NCBI GenBank assembly: GCA_903813345.2
Contig: CAIIXF020000001.1
Span: 59,136,270-59,165,884 of the forward strand
Direction of reading: 5' to 3'
From: Owenia fusiformis
Taxonomy: Eukaryota > Annelida > Polychaeta > Sabellida > Oweniidae
Length of the DNA stretch: 29,615 bases
Part shown: in pieces, positions 1 to 9,832 of the stretch
How the letters are laid out: each line of letters starts with the position of its first letter
How positions within the stretch are numbered: position 1 is the first letter of the stretch
The notes under the pieces: model-generated
What the model saw: only the letters and a program-made list of their open reading frames with translations
Told to the model about the DNA's origin: nothing
The model's database searches: none
Position numbers and translations under genes: made by a program

Positions 1-977
1 CCAAACATATGCAGTCCAAGTTTCCATAGGTCCAAATTTGAATCCGTTGAATTTGTTGCATAATCACATTTTCCAACCAGTATATTTCTCTGAAGTTGAT
101 TGTCGAGTTTAGCATTCATATCACGTATCATTGTCGAGTATTCGTTGTTCCGAGATTGAAGAGATGTAATAAGTTTCTGCGATTCCTGTAGTTGAGATAT
201 TAGATGATCTGGATTTAAATCAGCTTTTTGATCATTTGTTGCATATGCAGTGAGTTCCTCTTCTAAAGATAAAATACTTTTCTTTTGTGACTTCAATTGT
301 AATTTAAGATCAGCTGTATCCGTCTCCATTGTGCGAATTTTCTCACGATAAATGTCATTACCATGTTTTTGTCCATAAAGTTCGCTTTCTATTTTCTTGT
401 AGTTTTTGACAGCAGTTATATATTTATCCATGTCAAACGTCTGTGTCTGCGAATACTTGCTGTGGTTCGGTTTGTCAGTTTCCTTTATTTTCTTGGTTCG
501 CACGGATGCCGTTTTAAGGTCAGGGTGCATGTTGTTCGGAATTTTGATGCAATTAGTATTCGTTGTTGGCTCACAATGATCCTTATTACGGTGTCCATAT
601 GTGGCGCATAATGAACAATAGTGACGTGCCATCTTGTATCTCTTACATGTTGCTTTATGATGTCCAGGAATTTTGCAAAACCAACAAGTTTGAATTGAAG
701 AGTATTGCATGTCACGAAATAAATATCCATTGATGTTTTCCAAATCACTTCGCATTTTATCCAAGTGTTCAAAGAAAGATGACATAAGGTTAGTCATTGT
801 TCCTAAAGTTTCAGAAATCGTTTTCTCCATTTTGACAGCTTCTTGTTTACTAATTGCATATCCTTGATTGCCTAATAATATATCTGCCTTACACTGTTGC
901 TCGTGCTCACCCCACCCGCAGTACCATTGTAAATGGGCGATGGAAGGCCGTGGGTGGCAAATAATAAAACGTAAGAT
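1..977 (-). CDS. Zinc-knuckle and coiled-coil ORF, gag-like, partial at the left window edge
   Basis: Read on the minus strand, one frame stays open from a TAA at 978-980 to the left edge of the window, about 325 codons. The first ATG is at 828-830, but the frame is also open and coding-like before it, so the true start or a splice acceptor may lie nearer 977. Two zinc knuckles follow each other: CWFCKIPGHHKATC (645-686, C-x2-C-x4-H-x4-C) and CSLCATYGHRNKDHC (573-617, C-x2-C-x4-H-x5-C). The rest is charged and rich in Q, K, E and L, as in coiled coil (about 30-450). Paired knuckles plus coiled coil resemble gag or ORF1 proteins of retroelements that bind RNA or DNA. No RT, integrase or protease is visible because the frame leaves the window. 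A host zinc-knuckle protein remains possible. There are no internal stops, so the copy may be young or functional. Confidence 0.6.
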   Translation of the reverse strand, partial: MLRFIICHPRPSIAHLQWYCGWGEHEQQCKADILLGNQGYAISKQEAVKMEKTISETLGTMTNLMSSFFEHLDKMRSDLENINGYLFRDMQYSSIQTCWFCKIPGHHKATCKRYKMARHYCSLCATYGHRNKDHCEPTTNTNCIKIPNNMHPDLKTASVRTKKIKETDKPNHSKYSQTQTFDMDKYITAVKNYKKIESELYGQKHGNDIYREKIRTMETDTADLKLQLKSQKKSILSLEEELTAYATNDQKADLNPDHLISQLQESQKLITSLQSRNNEYSTMIRDMNAKLDNQLQRNILVGKCDYATNSTDSNLDLWKLGLHMF

Positions 978-1401
978 TTAAGTAAAATGTCTCAAAAAAT
1001 ATATATTTCCAACTTCAAAAACACAGTGTTCTGTACACAATCTATCATATACCTCTAGGCAACTATTGACAAATACTGGGGCAACACCCCAACTCAGATG
1101 TGAGTGAATAATACCAAATATGGAACATAAAACATAACATAAAACAAACACAGCATGACACAACATACAAAACAGGTTTAAACAAAAGAAAAGTAAGTGA
1201 AAGTGAACATACAAAGTACATACAAAAGAACATAAACAACGGGATTAAAACCTAACAAGCAAAGGGACCTGTTAAAATGACCTGAATGGGGATTGATCAC
1301 CATGAATAGTAGATGTATAAAAATGTAAAAATGACCATGTTACATCAAGTATTCAAGAAATTCATTTCTTTTACAAATTATACTTCTGTTGTTATTAAGC
1401 T
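978..1401. other. No gene seen
   Basis: This AT-rich stretch lies between the minus-strand zinc-knuckle frame and the SLC30 exons. I see no convincing exon, RNA gene or repeat. Short open frames here have no recognisable motif. It is probably intron sequence of the SLC30 gene, whose earlier exons are not in the window. Confidence 0.5.
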
Positions 1402-1525
1402 TTCCTCAAATCAGCCTGAATGTGAAATAGCTGATCCTATATTTCTGTCATGTATTCTTACAATGTTTTGTCAAATTTCAGCCTGTTCTACATGTATTCT
1501 TATAATTTCTTTTTTCAAATTTCAG
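1402..1525 (+). repeat. Decayed tandem copies of the SLC30 exon acceptor region
   Basis: The motif tcaaat(tt)cagcctg occurs three times: around 1406-1418, 1471-1485 and 1516-1529. The first copy continues into a clear but diverged copy of the exon start, reading PECEIADPI against the real PEWKIADPI. The second copy has lost the exon part but shares catgtattctta with the sequence after copy one. This is best explained as tandem duplication over the intron-exon boundary followed by decay. Copy one keeps an AG at 1413-1414. From there to the real exon the frame is open for exactly 37 codons. Confidence 0.75.
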
Positions 1526-2568
1526 CCTGAATGGAAAATAGCAGATCCCATATGTACATTTATATTCTCTGTTCTGGTGCTGTTCACAACAGTTACAATT
1601 CTCAAGGATATTATAAGGGTTTTAATGGAAGGTAATTAGAAATATGTTTGATATATGTAGATATATTTTTATTTGTACTTATCCCATGTACAAAGCATAT
1701 ACAAAGACAAGCCATTTGTCTATTGGTTTGTGCATTATTCCATCCATTTAATGATAAAAATCAAGGTCTATGTGCATGTACATGTAGTCTAGTACAAAGA
1801 AACATTTCATATGCTTTTAATAATTAAATAGCAATATTTTAGATCTACTAGATATAGTAATATTTACAGATGCGCTACCAATAATTAAATATACAAATTG
1901 AAATTTGCTCACTAGCTCATAGTTAATGTTTTGTTATGAAATTAAATACTATTCTAGTCTATGTATTATGATTTCAGCCACTCCATCTGGAATACACTAC
2001 AATGCAGTGAAGGATTGTTTGTTTGAGATTAAAGGTGTAAGAGATGTTCATAATATCAGGCTATGGTGTCTTACTATGAACAAAGTTGCCTTGTCATGTC
2101 ATCTTGCCATAGGTGAGTGTTACTTGAGCCATTTTGGCAGGAGTCCTGTTCAAACAATCTTGATTATACACTTTTGAAATTAAAGGTGATTCTTTAATTT
2201 GCAATCAGGTGGTGACATTTTGTCATTGATTGCCTCGCATATATATTTTTTAGATTAATCCCGAGTCAGTTGTCCGTTTGAAATTATACATTTAATGTTG
2301 GATTTACCGTTTTATTGTTATATAGTATGTTAGCACCTTCAATTTTAGCATTAAATCTGATAACCTTTACTCTTCAATGTTTTGCATTATATCTTATAAC
2401 TTTTACTGTTCATTCTTTCCAGTTTCAACCGTACGTGCACAGGACATTTTAGAAGAAGCCTCAAAGTTGATATATACAAGATTTGGAATATATGAGTGCA
2501 CAATGCAAATAGAGAACTATGTAGATGATATGGAACACTGTACAGACTGTAAAGACCCAAAGGATTAA
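1526..2568 (+). CDS. SLC30A2/3/8: Zinc transporter of the SLC30 family (ZnT2/3/8-like), last three coding exons
   Basis: A cation-diffusion-facilitator that exports Zn2+ from cytosol into vesicles or out of the cell by H+ exchange. Coding exons are 1526-1631, 1978-2112 and 2423-2568; all junctions are GT-AG and in phase (both introns phase 1) and give 128 residues to a TAA. Exon one encodes [14 protein letters not shown] and the last membrane helix, ending [10 protein letters not shown]. Exons two and three form the cytosolic ferredoxin-like domain, with [20 protein letters not shown] and the terminal CTDC pair. Within the SLC30 family the GTP-x-G-x-(D/H)-(F/Y) region, VH-x-L-x-W and a C-terminal CxxC are typical of the ZnT2/3/8 group. 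The N-terminal half, with the HxxxD zinc site helices, should lie upstream of the window. Vertebrates have several paralogues, so an exact one-to-one name is not justified. Identification of the family is secure. Confidence 0.92.
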
Positions 2569-2639
2569 ATCCTCTTTTGGTGAAATGTATGAGCATTGTT
2601 AGGGATGCTTAGTTTTATATTAGTGCCTAAGCACCAATG

Positions 2640-3085
2640 AAGCTCAAAATGGCCATCATTTTTCATATTAAAAAAATGTAATCTCTGATAACTCAAATAT
2701 TAGTTGACGGATTTGGTTCAAATTTTATTTGCTGATGCCTAGGGATAAAGGAGCTACGTTGAAGAAGGGATTTTTAGAATTTCTGCTAAATGCTAAAATG
2801 GCTGCCATTTTTCGTAACAAAAAGTAATCTTTGATAACTCAAATACCAGTGAACAGATTCTGTATGTGAACAGACTTTATATGCTGATGCCTAGGGACAC
2901 AGTAGTTCTGTTCGAGAAAAATTTTCAAAATGGTGGCTGAATTTCAAAATGGCTGCCATTTTTCGTAAGAATTTAATGTAATCTTTGATAACTCAAATGC
3001 TAATTGACAGATATGGTTTGCATTTCATACGTTGATGCCTAGGGACAAACAAGTTTTGCTCGAGAAGGAAATTCAAAATGGCCAC
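2640..3085 (+). repeat. About three tandem copies of a 130-150 bp repeat
   Basis: The string aaaatggc(t/c)(g/a)(c/t)cattttt(c) begins units near 2646, 2795 and 2946, with a last remnant at 3075. Each unit then has gtaatctytgataactcaaa, a diverged tgacagat...ggtt part and gctgatgcctaggga before the next start. The copies are clearly diverged, so the array is old. It starts about 80 bases after the SLC30 stop codon and may lie in the 3' UTR. No coding content is seen. Confidence 0.8.
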
Positions 3086-3886
3086 TAATAATCAAAATAT
3101 GTTTTGTTCAGTTGGATTTGCTACTCCGTGGAGTTGCTGTTTTTTTTTAGTTTAGGGTTAAGATCTACAAATTCATAAGCTACCTTTTCGACATTATTTG
3201 TTATTAATGTAATCTATGTATTTAAAAAAAACACATCTTCCAAGCTAATCCAGTAGATAAAATATGTAATATTGTCTTCTTGCTATGAACGGTGTTTTTG
3301 TGACCATGTACAAGTATATTAATTAATGGTTTTTTTTCACCATTCTGAGCATTTTTTGTGTCAAAGTTGTCAAAAGTGAACCCCCAGAAATTCTTAAAAA
3401 ATGACCCCCCCCCCCTCCTTGGCAAATCCTGGCTACGGGCCTGGTGTGCACTATACAACATATAGATGGGTGGGAATATTTTCATGATTTTCCTTATATG
3501 ACCCTGGGTATACCATGCAATGTAAAATGTTTGACAAGGTAAGCACATGATCACAGTGTATTAAAGGGTGACGCATATCGTTTAGCAAATCGAACCCTCG
3601 TTTCTGGTGTTGCTCACCGTTTAGTATAAAAGGCCCGATCCCGGAATAATACTCAAGGGTTCACAGGTTCGAGATCGTAGTGTCAACACCTCTAACTGTT
3701 ATATAGCATAAGTATATTATAGATCGTCACACATTTATAAAAGGGTGATTTTTATTTTGACAAATCAATTCCACATTTATGGATGAAGTTTCAGGATCTT
3801 CTATTTGTGTATAATAAGGAAAAATTGGCATCTAAATTTCCCCATAACGTAATAGCACACAGCTTGACATATGAAATATCCTACAA
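3086..3886. other. Non-coding stretch with an oligo-C repeat fragment
   Basis: No gene is seen. At 3377-3444 the sequence gaacccccag...tgaccccccc followed by ctggctacgggcctg looks like a fragment of a dispersed repeat. The same kind of string, in opposite sense, is at about 9168-9222 (ccaggggggg then ctggctactggcctg). At 3560-3690 there are tRNA-like B-box strings on both strands, but no cloverleaf could be built. Confidence 0.45.
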
Positions 3887-4243
3887 ATGAAACAAAGCAA
3901 GACAAATCGGTTTCTAATACAAGGATTTATATTGGCTGTTGTACATGTATTCTTTGAACGCAATCACTCTTTGGATAACGTTTTCAAAATCATTATAAAC
4001 GGATTACTTTATCTCAAAGACAATTTCAATAAACTGGATTTTACAGAACTCCCCTTATTTCTTAAAAATGGACTGATCCAGTTGATTCGCCTGGAGCCGC
4101 CATATTGTTTTTATATGGGATGCTATTCGGAACCCTTTAAGAGTATTCAACATGTCAGCTCAAATCAAAGTTTCATGCACATTGGAAGTAATAACCGCAA
4201 TCTAAACAAGTACTATGCAGTACTATTTATGAAACAGAGCTGA
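3887..4243 (+). CDS. Unrecognised open frame of 118 codons
   Basis: A single open frame begins at an ATG and ends TGA. I do not recognise the product. It starts basic (MKQSKTNRF), has a short hydrophobic patch (FILAVVHVFF) and later a Cys/Tyr-rich run (PPYCFYMGCYSEPFKS). It has no domain I can name, no clear splice sites and no neighbour that would explain it. Its end runs into a degenerate ACAGTACTGT-type repeat field, which argues that at least the C-terminal part is not conserved. It may be a chance frame in AT-rich DNA or part of a repeat. Confidence 0.15.
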   Translation: MKQSKTNRFLIQGFILAVVHVFFERNHSLDNVFKIIINGLLYLKDNFNKLDFTELPLFLKNGLIQLIRLEPPYCFYMGCYSEPFKSIQHVSSNQSFMHIGSNNRNLNKYYAVLFMKQS

Positions 4244-4440
4244 TCAGTGCTGCTAAAACAGTACTGTATATTGCTGTTTTCCAAAACAGTGCTGTGGTGC
4301 GCTGTAAAAACAGTACTGCACTGTTAAAATGCTGTTAAAATAGCACTGTAGATTTCTGCACAGTGCACAGGTGCAGTACTCGAATTCTATTGAATTGCAC
4401 TGTTCAGTACCGTTTACAGCACTATACAGTGCTGCAAAGT
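4205..4440. repeat. Degenerate cluster of CAGTACTG / CAGTGCTG palindromic words
   Basis: Over about 235 bases the words cagtactgt, acagtgctg, gctgttttaa and gcactgt recur more than a dozen times. Many are self-complementary (acagtactgt) or pair with each other, so the field could fold into many alternative short hairpins. No fixed unit length is obvious. No coding sense is seen. Confidence 0.7.
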
Positions 4441-5546
4441 GATGTTGCGAATTGGGGTAGCATCATGTCGTACATGATGTACAGTATGTGAGTGTGTTTA
4501 ACAAATAAACAGTGTATCTAGCATGTAAATCAATTATCCTTAACCAAAATTCTTTTTTTGAGAAGTATACAATTTTATGTGATGAGATGGTATTAGTTGC
4601 TGTACTGATGGGTCGTAGGACATCCCTGTTGCAATTTAAAACATGTATTTTTATGCCATATTACGAATAAAGAAAATATTATTCTTTAATAAATTGGTGT
4701 AGTTTTAGTATTTCATGTACCACAAGTTTCGATGGCCAAACTTATGTTATCAGGGGATTGAGAAATATCATAATCCCCATGCCATTTAGTTGACCGGTTG
4801 GTTATGTCCAATATGAGGAATGTTGGGATTGTGTTATGCTGGTCGGGTAGCAGGTTGTGCCTGATTGTGTTATGTGATTAGTGTACGTCTCGGTTTGTGC
4901 CTGGTTGGAAAAAGATGGCTGTGTATGTTGTTCAAAGGTTGTGCTTGAATTTTTGATTTCGAATTTTGTAATTTACCAATGCTGAAAAGGATTTTTATGT
5001 AATGAAGTAGAATAACAAACATCTGCATTATCAAAAGCTCTCAATCTCATCGCTGAAGCTAACAATAAAAGGGTTTGGGCCGGAACATTGGGGGGGGCAG
5101 TATAAAACTTTATTTTGATTAAAATGTATATGGTACAGGAAAATATATATGAAACAGGCAACCTTCATACTCCGAAAAATCTTTCTCAAATAAAGTGAAT
5201 TCGTTTGTTTCTGTGTGAATAGAACGCTAAATGCAAAACATACTTTTATTTTCAAAACCAGTCATAAAAAATTCCCCTAATAGACACCCATAAACGTCTC
5301 TATAAAAAGAGTAGGAGAGTAGAGAAACGAAAAATAAAATCAATTGAATCAACAAATGGACTGCATTCAAAGAAACACAAACTAAGTCAATTCTGAGTCA
5401 CTTACACTCCCCTATATTAGTTTGAAAACACAAGTTGTCATTGGATAGCATTATATCAAATCCTGTCAATGCCCGAATCTCAATTGTTTCTTTTTGGTGA
5501 TTTAAAACAAAATTGATGACCTTTTTGAATCGCCAAACAAAAAGTG
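4441..5546. other. No gene seen
   Basis: AT-rich intergenic sequence. There is an oligo-G run near 5090. Short open frames on the minus strand have no motif. Nothing else is supported. Confidence 0.5.
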
Positions 5547-5666
5547 GCTTTGATACATGACCCAGAATCGGATTTACAGGTTGCCAAACTTATAGAAGGG
5601 AGCGTATTTTGCTTTGATAAGTGACCAAAATGGGACTTTCGGATGCTAAACTTATGGAAGGGGGTG
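5547..5666 (+). repeat. Two tandem copies of a ~60 bp repeat
   Basis: 5547-5604 (gctttgatacatgaccc ... aaacttatagaagggagcg) is repeated at 5611-5666 (gctttgataagtgacca ... aaacttatggaagggggtg). A weaker third copy may precede them at about 5500-5540. The copies differ at many sites. No function is suggested. Confidence 0.65.
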
Positions 5667-5758
5667 TTAACAGTCAGACGGCATGGAATGATTAGCAATT
5701 TTGTTAACTAACACAGCATTGTTCGATATCACGTATCTATCATTCTGATACTCATAGC

Positions 5759-6701
5759 AGGGTTTTCGTAAAACACCGACCGCCGACCACCGACCACCGA
5801 CCAGTCACTCTCCACAGTTGGGTACATGTGGTCAGTGGTCGGCTGACGGTCTTTTACATAAAGATGAAAAAATGCAAAATTAGAAGTAAAACTAAAACTG
5901 GGAATCCAATGACTATATAGTACCTTTACTAGGTCGTGATTTAAAAACGTATAATTATCATTTCAAATCACGATGAAAACGTTACATCGTCGTGGTGTGT
6001 AATGTCATATTTTTAAGTGATGTTTCAGTTGTTAGAAGACCAATTTCATCCTGGTTGGTTAGTCACTTTGGAAAAAAACGCACGTAACATTGCATTAAGT
6101 TCATTCTTCATTCATATGAAACGCAATAACAAAAACACACAAACATCGTCGATGTTGACGTCGTAACGTTATGTTTGATTTCTCAGTTGTTAAACGTCAA
6201 CTGGTAAAAACTACATTTGATATGACAAAAAAAAGCTTTCTAATGGTGTACTGAAATGGTAGGTCACTTTTAATCCCGATAAGAGAACGCATGTAACATT
6301 ATATCGTGTTCAGTATTCAGTAGGCTATGACGATAACAAATCATTTTTGTTTCGAAATTGTTAAATTTCAGTAAAAAATTAGGATAGATTCCCGTAGAAA
6401 CGATAGGTTGGTTAATGATAGGTTAGGACCTAAGGCAGGGCAATTAATCGAGAGGAGACGGTCATGACCAATTTGTTTGCTTGCCATTCGTTGCAAGGTA
6501 CAAAATCGGTAAAAAACGTTGCCTAGTCCAACGATTGACATTCAAAATCAAATTATTAATATTCTAAGGCTACAAATATGTTCGGTCTTTTACATGATAT
6601 GGTCGGTCTTTTACACATTTTCTTCAAACCCTGTTTTGAGGCTACCAGTGGAAAACACCGACCGGTCGGTGGTCGGTGGGGTCGGTCTTTTCCGAAAACC
6701 C
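5759..6701. mobile_element. hAT-like non-autonomous DNA transposon with TIRs and 8-bp target duplication
   Basis: The left end reads AGGGTTTTCGTAAAACACCG and the right end, reverse complemented, GGGTTTTCGGAAAAGACCG. Both continue into a GACCACC-rich block (5780-5805 and 6654-6690). The element is flanked by the same eight bases, ctcatagc, at 5751-5758 and 6702-6709. An 8-bp duplication and short G-rich ends fit the hAT superfamily. Subterminal direct repeats cggtcttttaca occur near 5848, 6584 and 6602. The interior holds a diverged internal repeat (6020-6140 against 6180-6340) and no transposase frame, so the ~940-bp copy must depend on a transposase elsewhere. The superfamily call is an inference from end structure only. 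Confidence 0.75.
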
Positions 6702-6774
6702 CTCATAGCATCTCTCTCTGTTGCAGAAGGATAGAGATGGAGAGGGTGTGGCTTACCACGATGCGTATCTATGT

Positions 6775-7080
6775 TTAGTTCTTCTGTTGAAATCGTCGAT
6801 CTCTCTCAATTTTTACCAAACAGAAAATAAGAAAAACTCCACAGAAACATGATATTGTCACCAGAACAAAAGACCAACATGTACAGTGTCAGTATTTGAT
6901 AAAAAATATGAATAAAAGCTGGGCAACACACGACACAATACAAATAACAAAAGCGACACTCAGTCATCTGGCCATTTCTGAAAAAATTAAATCTGGGACC
7001 ACTCCACCAATAAATCCTCCGACTGACATGAAAATTGGGATCATGACGGTTGTTGTCACGCTAAGCAAATCGAAAAGACT
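6775..7080 (-). pseudogene. Relic of a multi-pass membrane protein, possibly an MFS transporter C-terminus
   Basis: The minus-strand frame from 7080 to a TAA at 6775-6777 encodes three strongly hydrophobic segments: around TVMIPIFMSVGGFIGGVV, VAFVICIVSCVAQLLFIFF and FVLVTISCFCGVFLIFCLV. It ends in a basic tail (KIERDRRFQQKN). GGFIGGVVPD followed by MAR recalls motif-A-like loops and glycine-rich helices of the major facilitator superfamily, and the basic tail after a last helix fits a C-terminus. Two in-frame TGA codons, one right after MAR and one after FFIKY, break the frame. A possible acceptor (tttactgcag) lies at 7079. No upstream exons with matching character are evident, so this looks like an orphaned, decayed last exon. 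The family assignment is tentative. Confidence 0.5.
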
Positions 7081-7242
7081 GCAGTAAAATCGTGTTGTTT
7101 CAAATTCAACCAGAAACTTTTTGCAAGGCCGTATTCTTTTGCAAGGTTTGACATTTTGACATGCACAAACACCTTTCTAGCTAGTTTTTTCACTCAACTG
7201 CCACTAGTGGATCCAGGAGCTAACAAGGGGGCACGCCCGGTG

Positions 7243-8025
7243 ATCGGACGAAATGAACGGAGTGGGGGGAATAGCTGATTTTCAGTAGAAAATTCAACAA
7301 TCTTGGAGATGTATTCAAGAGAAAGTTTACAATCGAATGGCTAAATGAATAGGCGCAGTGCACGGGAAAATATGTTAGGTTTTCTAGGATTTTTTTTAAA
7401 CTGATGGAATTCTTAGTGCCCAAGTGTTTTGCTATAAATCAAGCAACATGGGTCTACACGACCTGTAAGCTTGATAAATTATCACACTAAAAACTACGTT
7501 ATATAAAAAATAATCGAAAATTATTAAGATTGAACGAACGGGAGTGAACGGAGCGGGGGGAGTAATGTGTCTATAAAGACATTTGATAAGAGATCTAACT
7601 TGACTTTATTTTCAATAACTCCATATGTCCCTATTTTTCACCTTTCAGAGTTGTACTAACATCAAATTATTACTGAGTAACTGAGTTCATTTTTCAAATA
7701 CACCCCCGCCTCTGTTCACTCCTCTCCGTTCAATTTTAATAATTTTCGATTATCTTTTAAACTTATTTTAAAAAACCGACTATGACATTAATTTTTTGAT
7801 GAAAACGTTGCTTATATTTATTTATTACAGGTCCTGCAGACCATTTTGCTTGATTTATAGCAGAAACATTGACATTTGCACGTTGGTGACGCTGCGCCTT
7901 TTTAATAGGCCTTGATCTTGAATCTTACAAGTCCATCAGTTCAAAAAATCCTAGAAGACCCTAACGCATTTCCCCGTGTACTGCACCTATTCATTTAGCA
8001 ATTCAATTGTAAATTTTCTCTTGAA
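7243..8025. repeat. Large foldback repeat: two inverted arms around a ~140 bp loop
   Basis: The left arm (about 7313-7560, with family sequence reaching back to 7243) and the right arm (about 7702-8025) are imperfect inverted copies. Shared strings include ctaaatgaatagg, tataaatcaagca, ttctaggatttttt and taatcgaaaattatta. The right arm carries about 80 extra bases near 7865-7945. The words gaacggagyggggg occur at both ends of the left arm (7254 and 7544). The loop is about 7561-7701. No terminal duplication or coding frame was found. It resembles a foldback transposon or an inverted pair of MITE copies. Confidence 0.75.
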
Positions 8026-8110
8026 AAAATTGCACCACCAGAGGAATCTTCATTAGCCGCCATTTTATTTCGCTCCGCGGTGTTTCAGTGTTTCCCGCGT
8101 GAATAAAACG
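8026..8110 (-). other. CpG-rich patch with a start-codon context, possible orphan first exon
   Basis: On the minus strand a CpG-rich stretch (gcgttttattcacgcggg, then ccgcggagcg) precedes ATG at 8061-8063 in the context aaataaaATGGCGG. The frame encodes MAANEDSSGG and runs to a stop 22 codons on, inside the foldback arm. The local CpG content contrasts with the AT-rich surroundings, as at invertebrate first exons. A donor could be tctg|gtggtg. No following exon can be linked with confidence, so this is a suggestion only. Confidence 0.2.
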
Positions 8111-9242
8111 CTCCGTTGTGCATGTAAGACTATAATCTAGTACATTAATAACACTCGTAAAACATAGTTGAAAACATGTTTATGTCTGTTTAATAGATCG
8201 AGATTTTTTGTAACTGGAAACATGAGACACAAGATCTAAGGACATGTGTAATATGAGAAACCTGTGCAAGAGTCGGAATAGTTGGGTAGCCAAGTATACT
8301 TGGGCTTCCACAGACGTCCTAGACGTTGAATTCAAAAATATAGAATGCACAATATTTTGAGTAATGTGTTCTGATTGGCTTGAATATGATTTGTCAAAAT
8401 TCAAAACAAATAAATTGTGAGGTTTTTTAATGTTTTTACAAAAAAATCTTTTGATCACACACCGTGATGTTGAAAAACACATTTCAATGTTCAAAATTCC
8501 CGGGCAAAAGTTCCACCGGAATTTGGTCAAAAGAGGGCGAGACCGTAAAGTAAAATCATATTAGTCGCTTACGACAATATTGACTAGTGAAACAATAGAT
8601 GATACGAAATTGATTTCAAACAAACTTCAGATTCGTTCTAATGTTATATTTCATGTGATGTTGTTTGAATAACAATGAATTTCTTTAAAATTTTCCAAAA
8701 AAGATTGTCGTAAGTGGTTAATTGCTTTTGCTTTTTAGCCTCAGAATGGCTTCCAGTTTCTACGCAACTAGGATTTTGATCGACTTGGTCTGAAAAGTTC
8801 CTGAAAAGTGGATTATCTCGCTTATACAACTATTTTTGTGAGTCACAAATGCGATTTTGTATAGCTTTTGAAAGGCCCTATATAAAGATTATCATCTATG
8901 TTTGAAGTAATGATTGAAATCGTATTATTCTCAATGACAATATTTCTACAAGAAATAATTTTGATTATTCAAATTGATACACTTTACTCTACCGAGCTGA
9001 CAGAAGTCTGGCTTTTGAACCAGCTGCGTTCAGTAAGATACACTGTATATTGTACTTACCCGTAGCCAGCTTTTATCAGAAAGGGGAGATTTTTACAATA
9101 TTGGCTAAAAATCATGTGAAAATTCTCAGAATGGTGAAAAACTGCATGATTTTGAAAGAATTTCTGGCCAGGGGGGGGGGGAGCTTCTGCTTCCCCAGCT
9201 CCCCCTCTGGCTACTGGCCTGTTGTATATGCACAATCTTTCA
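8111..9242. other. No gene seen
   Basis: AT-rich intergenic DNA. The 13-mer cgcttacgacaat near 8567 has an inverted partner, attgtcgtaagtgg, near 8705. A poly-G dispersed-repeat fragment lies at 9168-9222. A 116-codon minus-strand open frame at 8180-8530 shows no motif and biased, non-coding-like composition. Confidence 0.45.
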
Positions 9243-9791
9243 CATGGCGTAGAATAATGGAAATAGCGTCATGAATCCCGTGACAATGAATCTCGGATCC
9301 AAGTACGTCATTAATGGTCGAAAATCAAAATATTGACAAATTTATAACCTAAAAGGCCGAAAGATTATGCGGCAAATATTGAAACGGGGGTTGTCAACAA
9401 ATTGTATTAGCTTTGATCTCTTAGAATCCGTTGAATCCTAAGCGATTGGAGTTGTTTAGATCACTTAACGAATGATATGAAATGATGAGGATTTGGGTTT
9501 TTTCAAAGTTTATAATGGCGGCCAATGGGGGATTTTAGCAAAATATCCCGAAAATTAAATCATTAAAAGGCCGAAAGATCTGTGGATGGATTTTGCTGTT
9601 TTATATATCAAAATGAACACTTCGTTGGGTCTAACAAGGATCCGTTGAATCCTAAGAAAATAAATGATTTGCTAAAAAGTTATTAAGATTTTAAATTTTG
9701 ATGAAGACTGCTCTCCATTGAAATCTTTGGACCATGAAATGTCGATTTACGCGCATGCGTTGTGACGTTATTTCCATTATTCTACGCCATG
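9243..9791. mobile_element. MITE-like element with ~30 bp terminal inverted repeats
   Basis: The left end is catggcgtagaataatgg with aaatagcgtca following (9243-9271). The right end is its inverse, tgacgttatttcc then attattctacgccatg (about 9763-9791), with about one mismatch. Inside, a ~90-bp segment starting aaaaggccgaaagat and ending ccgttgaatcctaag is present twice in direct orientation (9351-9442 and 9575-9656). No open frame of note. No clear target duplication could be assigned. Confidence 0.65.
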
Positions 9792-9832
9792 AATGTCAAT
9801 GCCATCTTGGATGATCTAGATGCTATTTACAC

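Noticed and set aside
3560-3690. tRNA gene or tRNA-derived SINE from B-box-like ggttcga strings.
   Set aside because: No matching acceptor stem, anticodon arm or A box at proper spacing on either strand.
6775-7080. Reading the two TGA codons in the transporter relic as selenocysteine.
   Set aside because: They sit at unconserved loop positions, no SECIS-like hairpin was noted, and decay is simpler.
8180-8530. 116-codon minus-strand frame as a gene.
   Set aside because: No motif, low-complexity residue use and no splice or promoter context.
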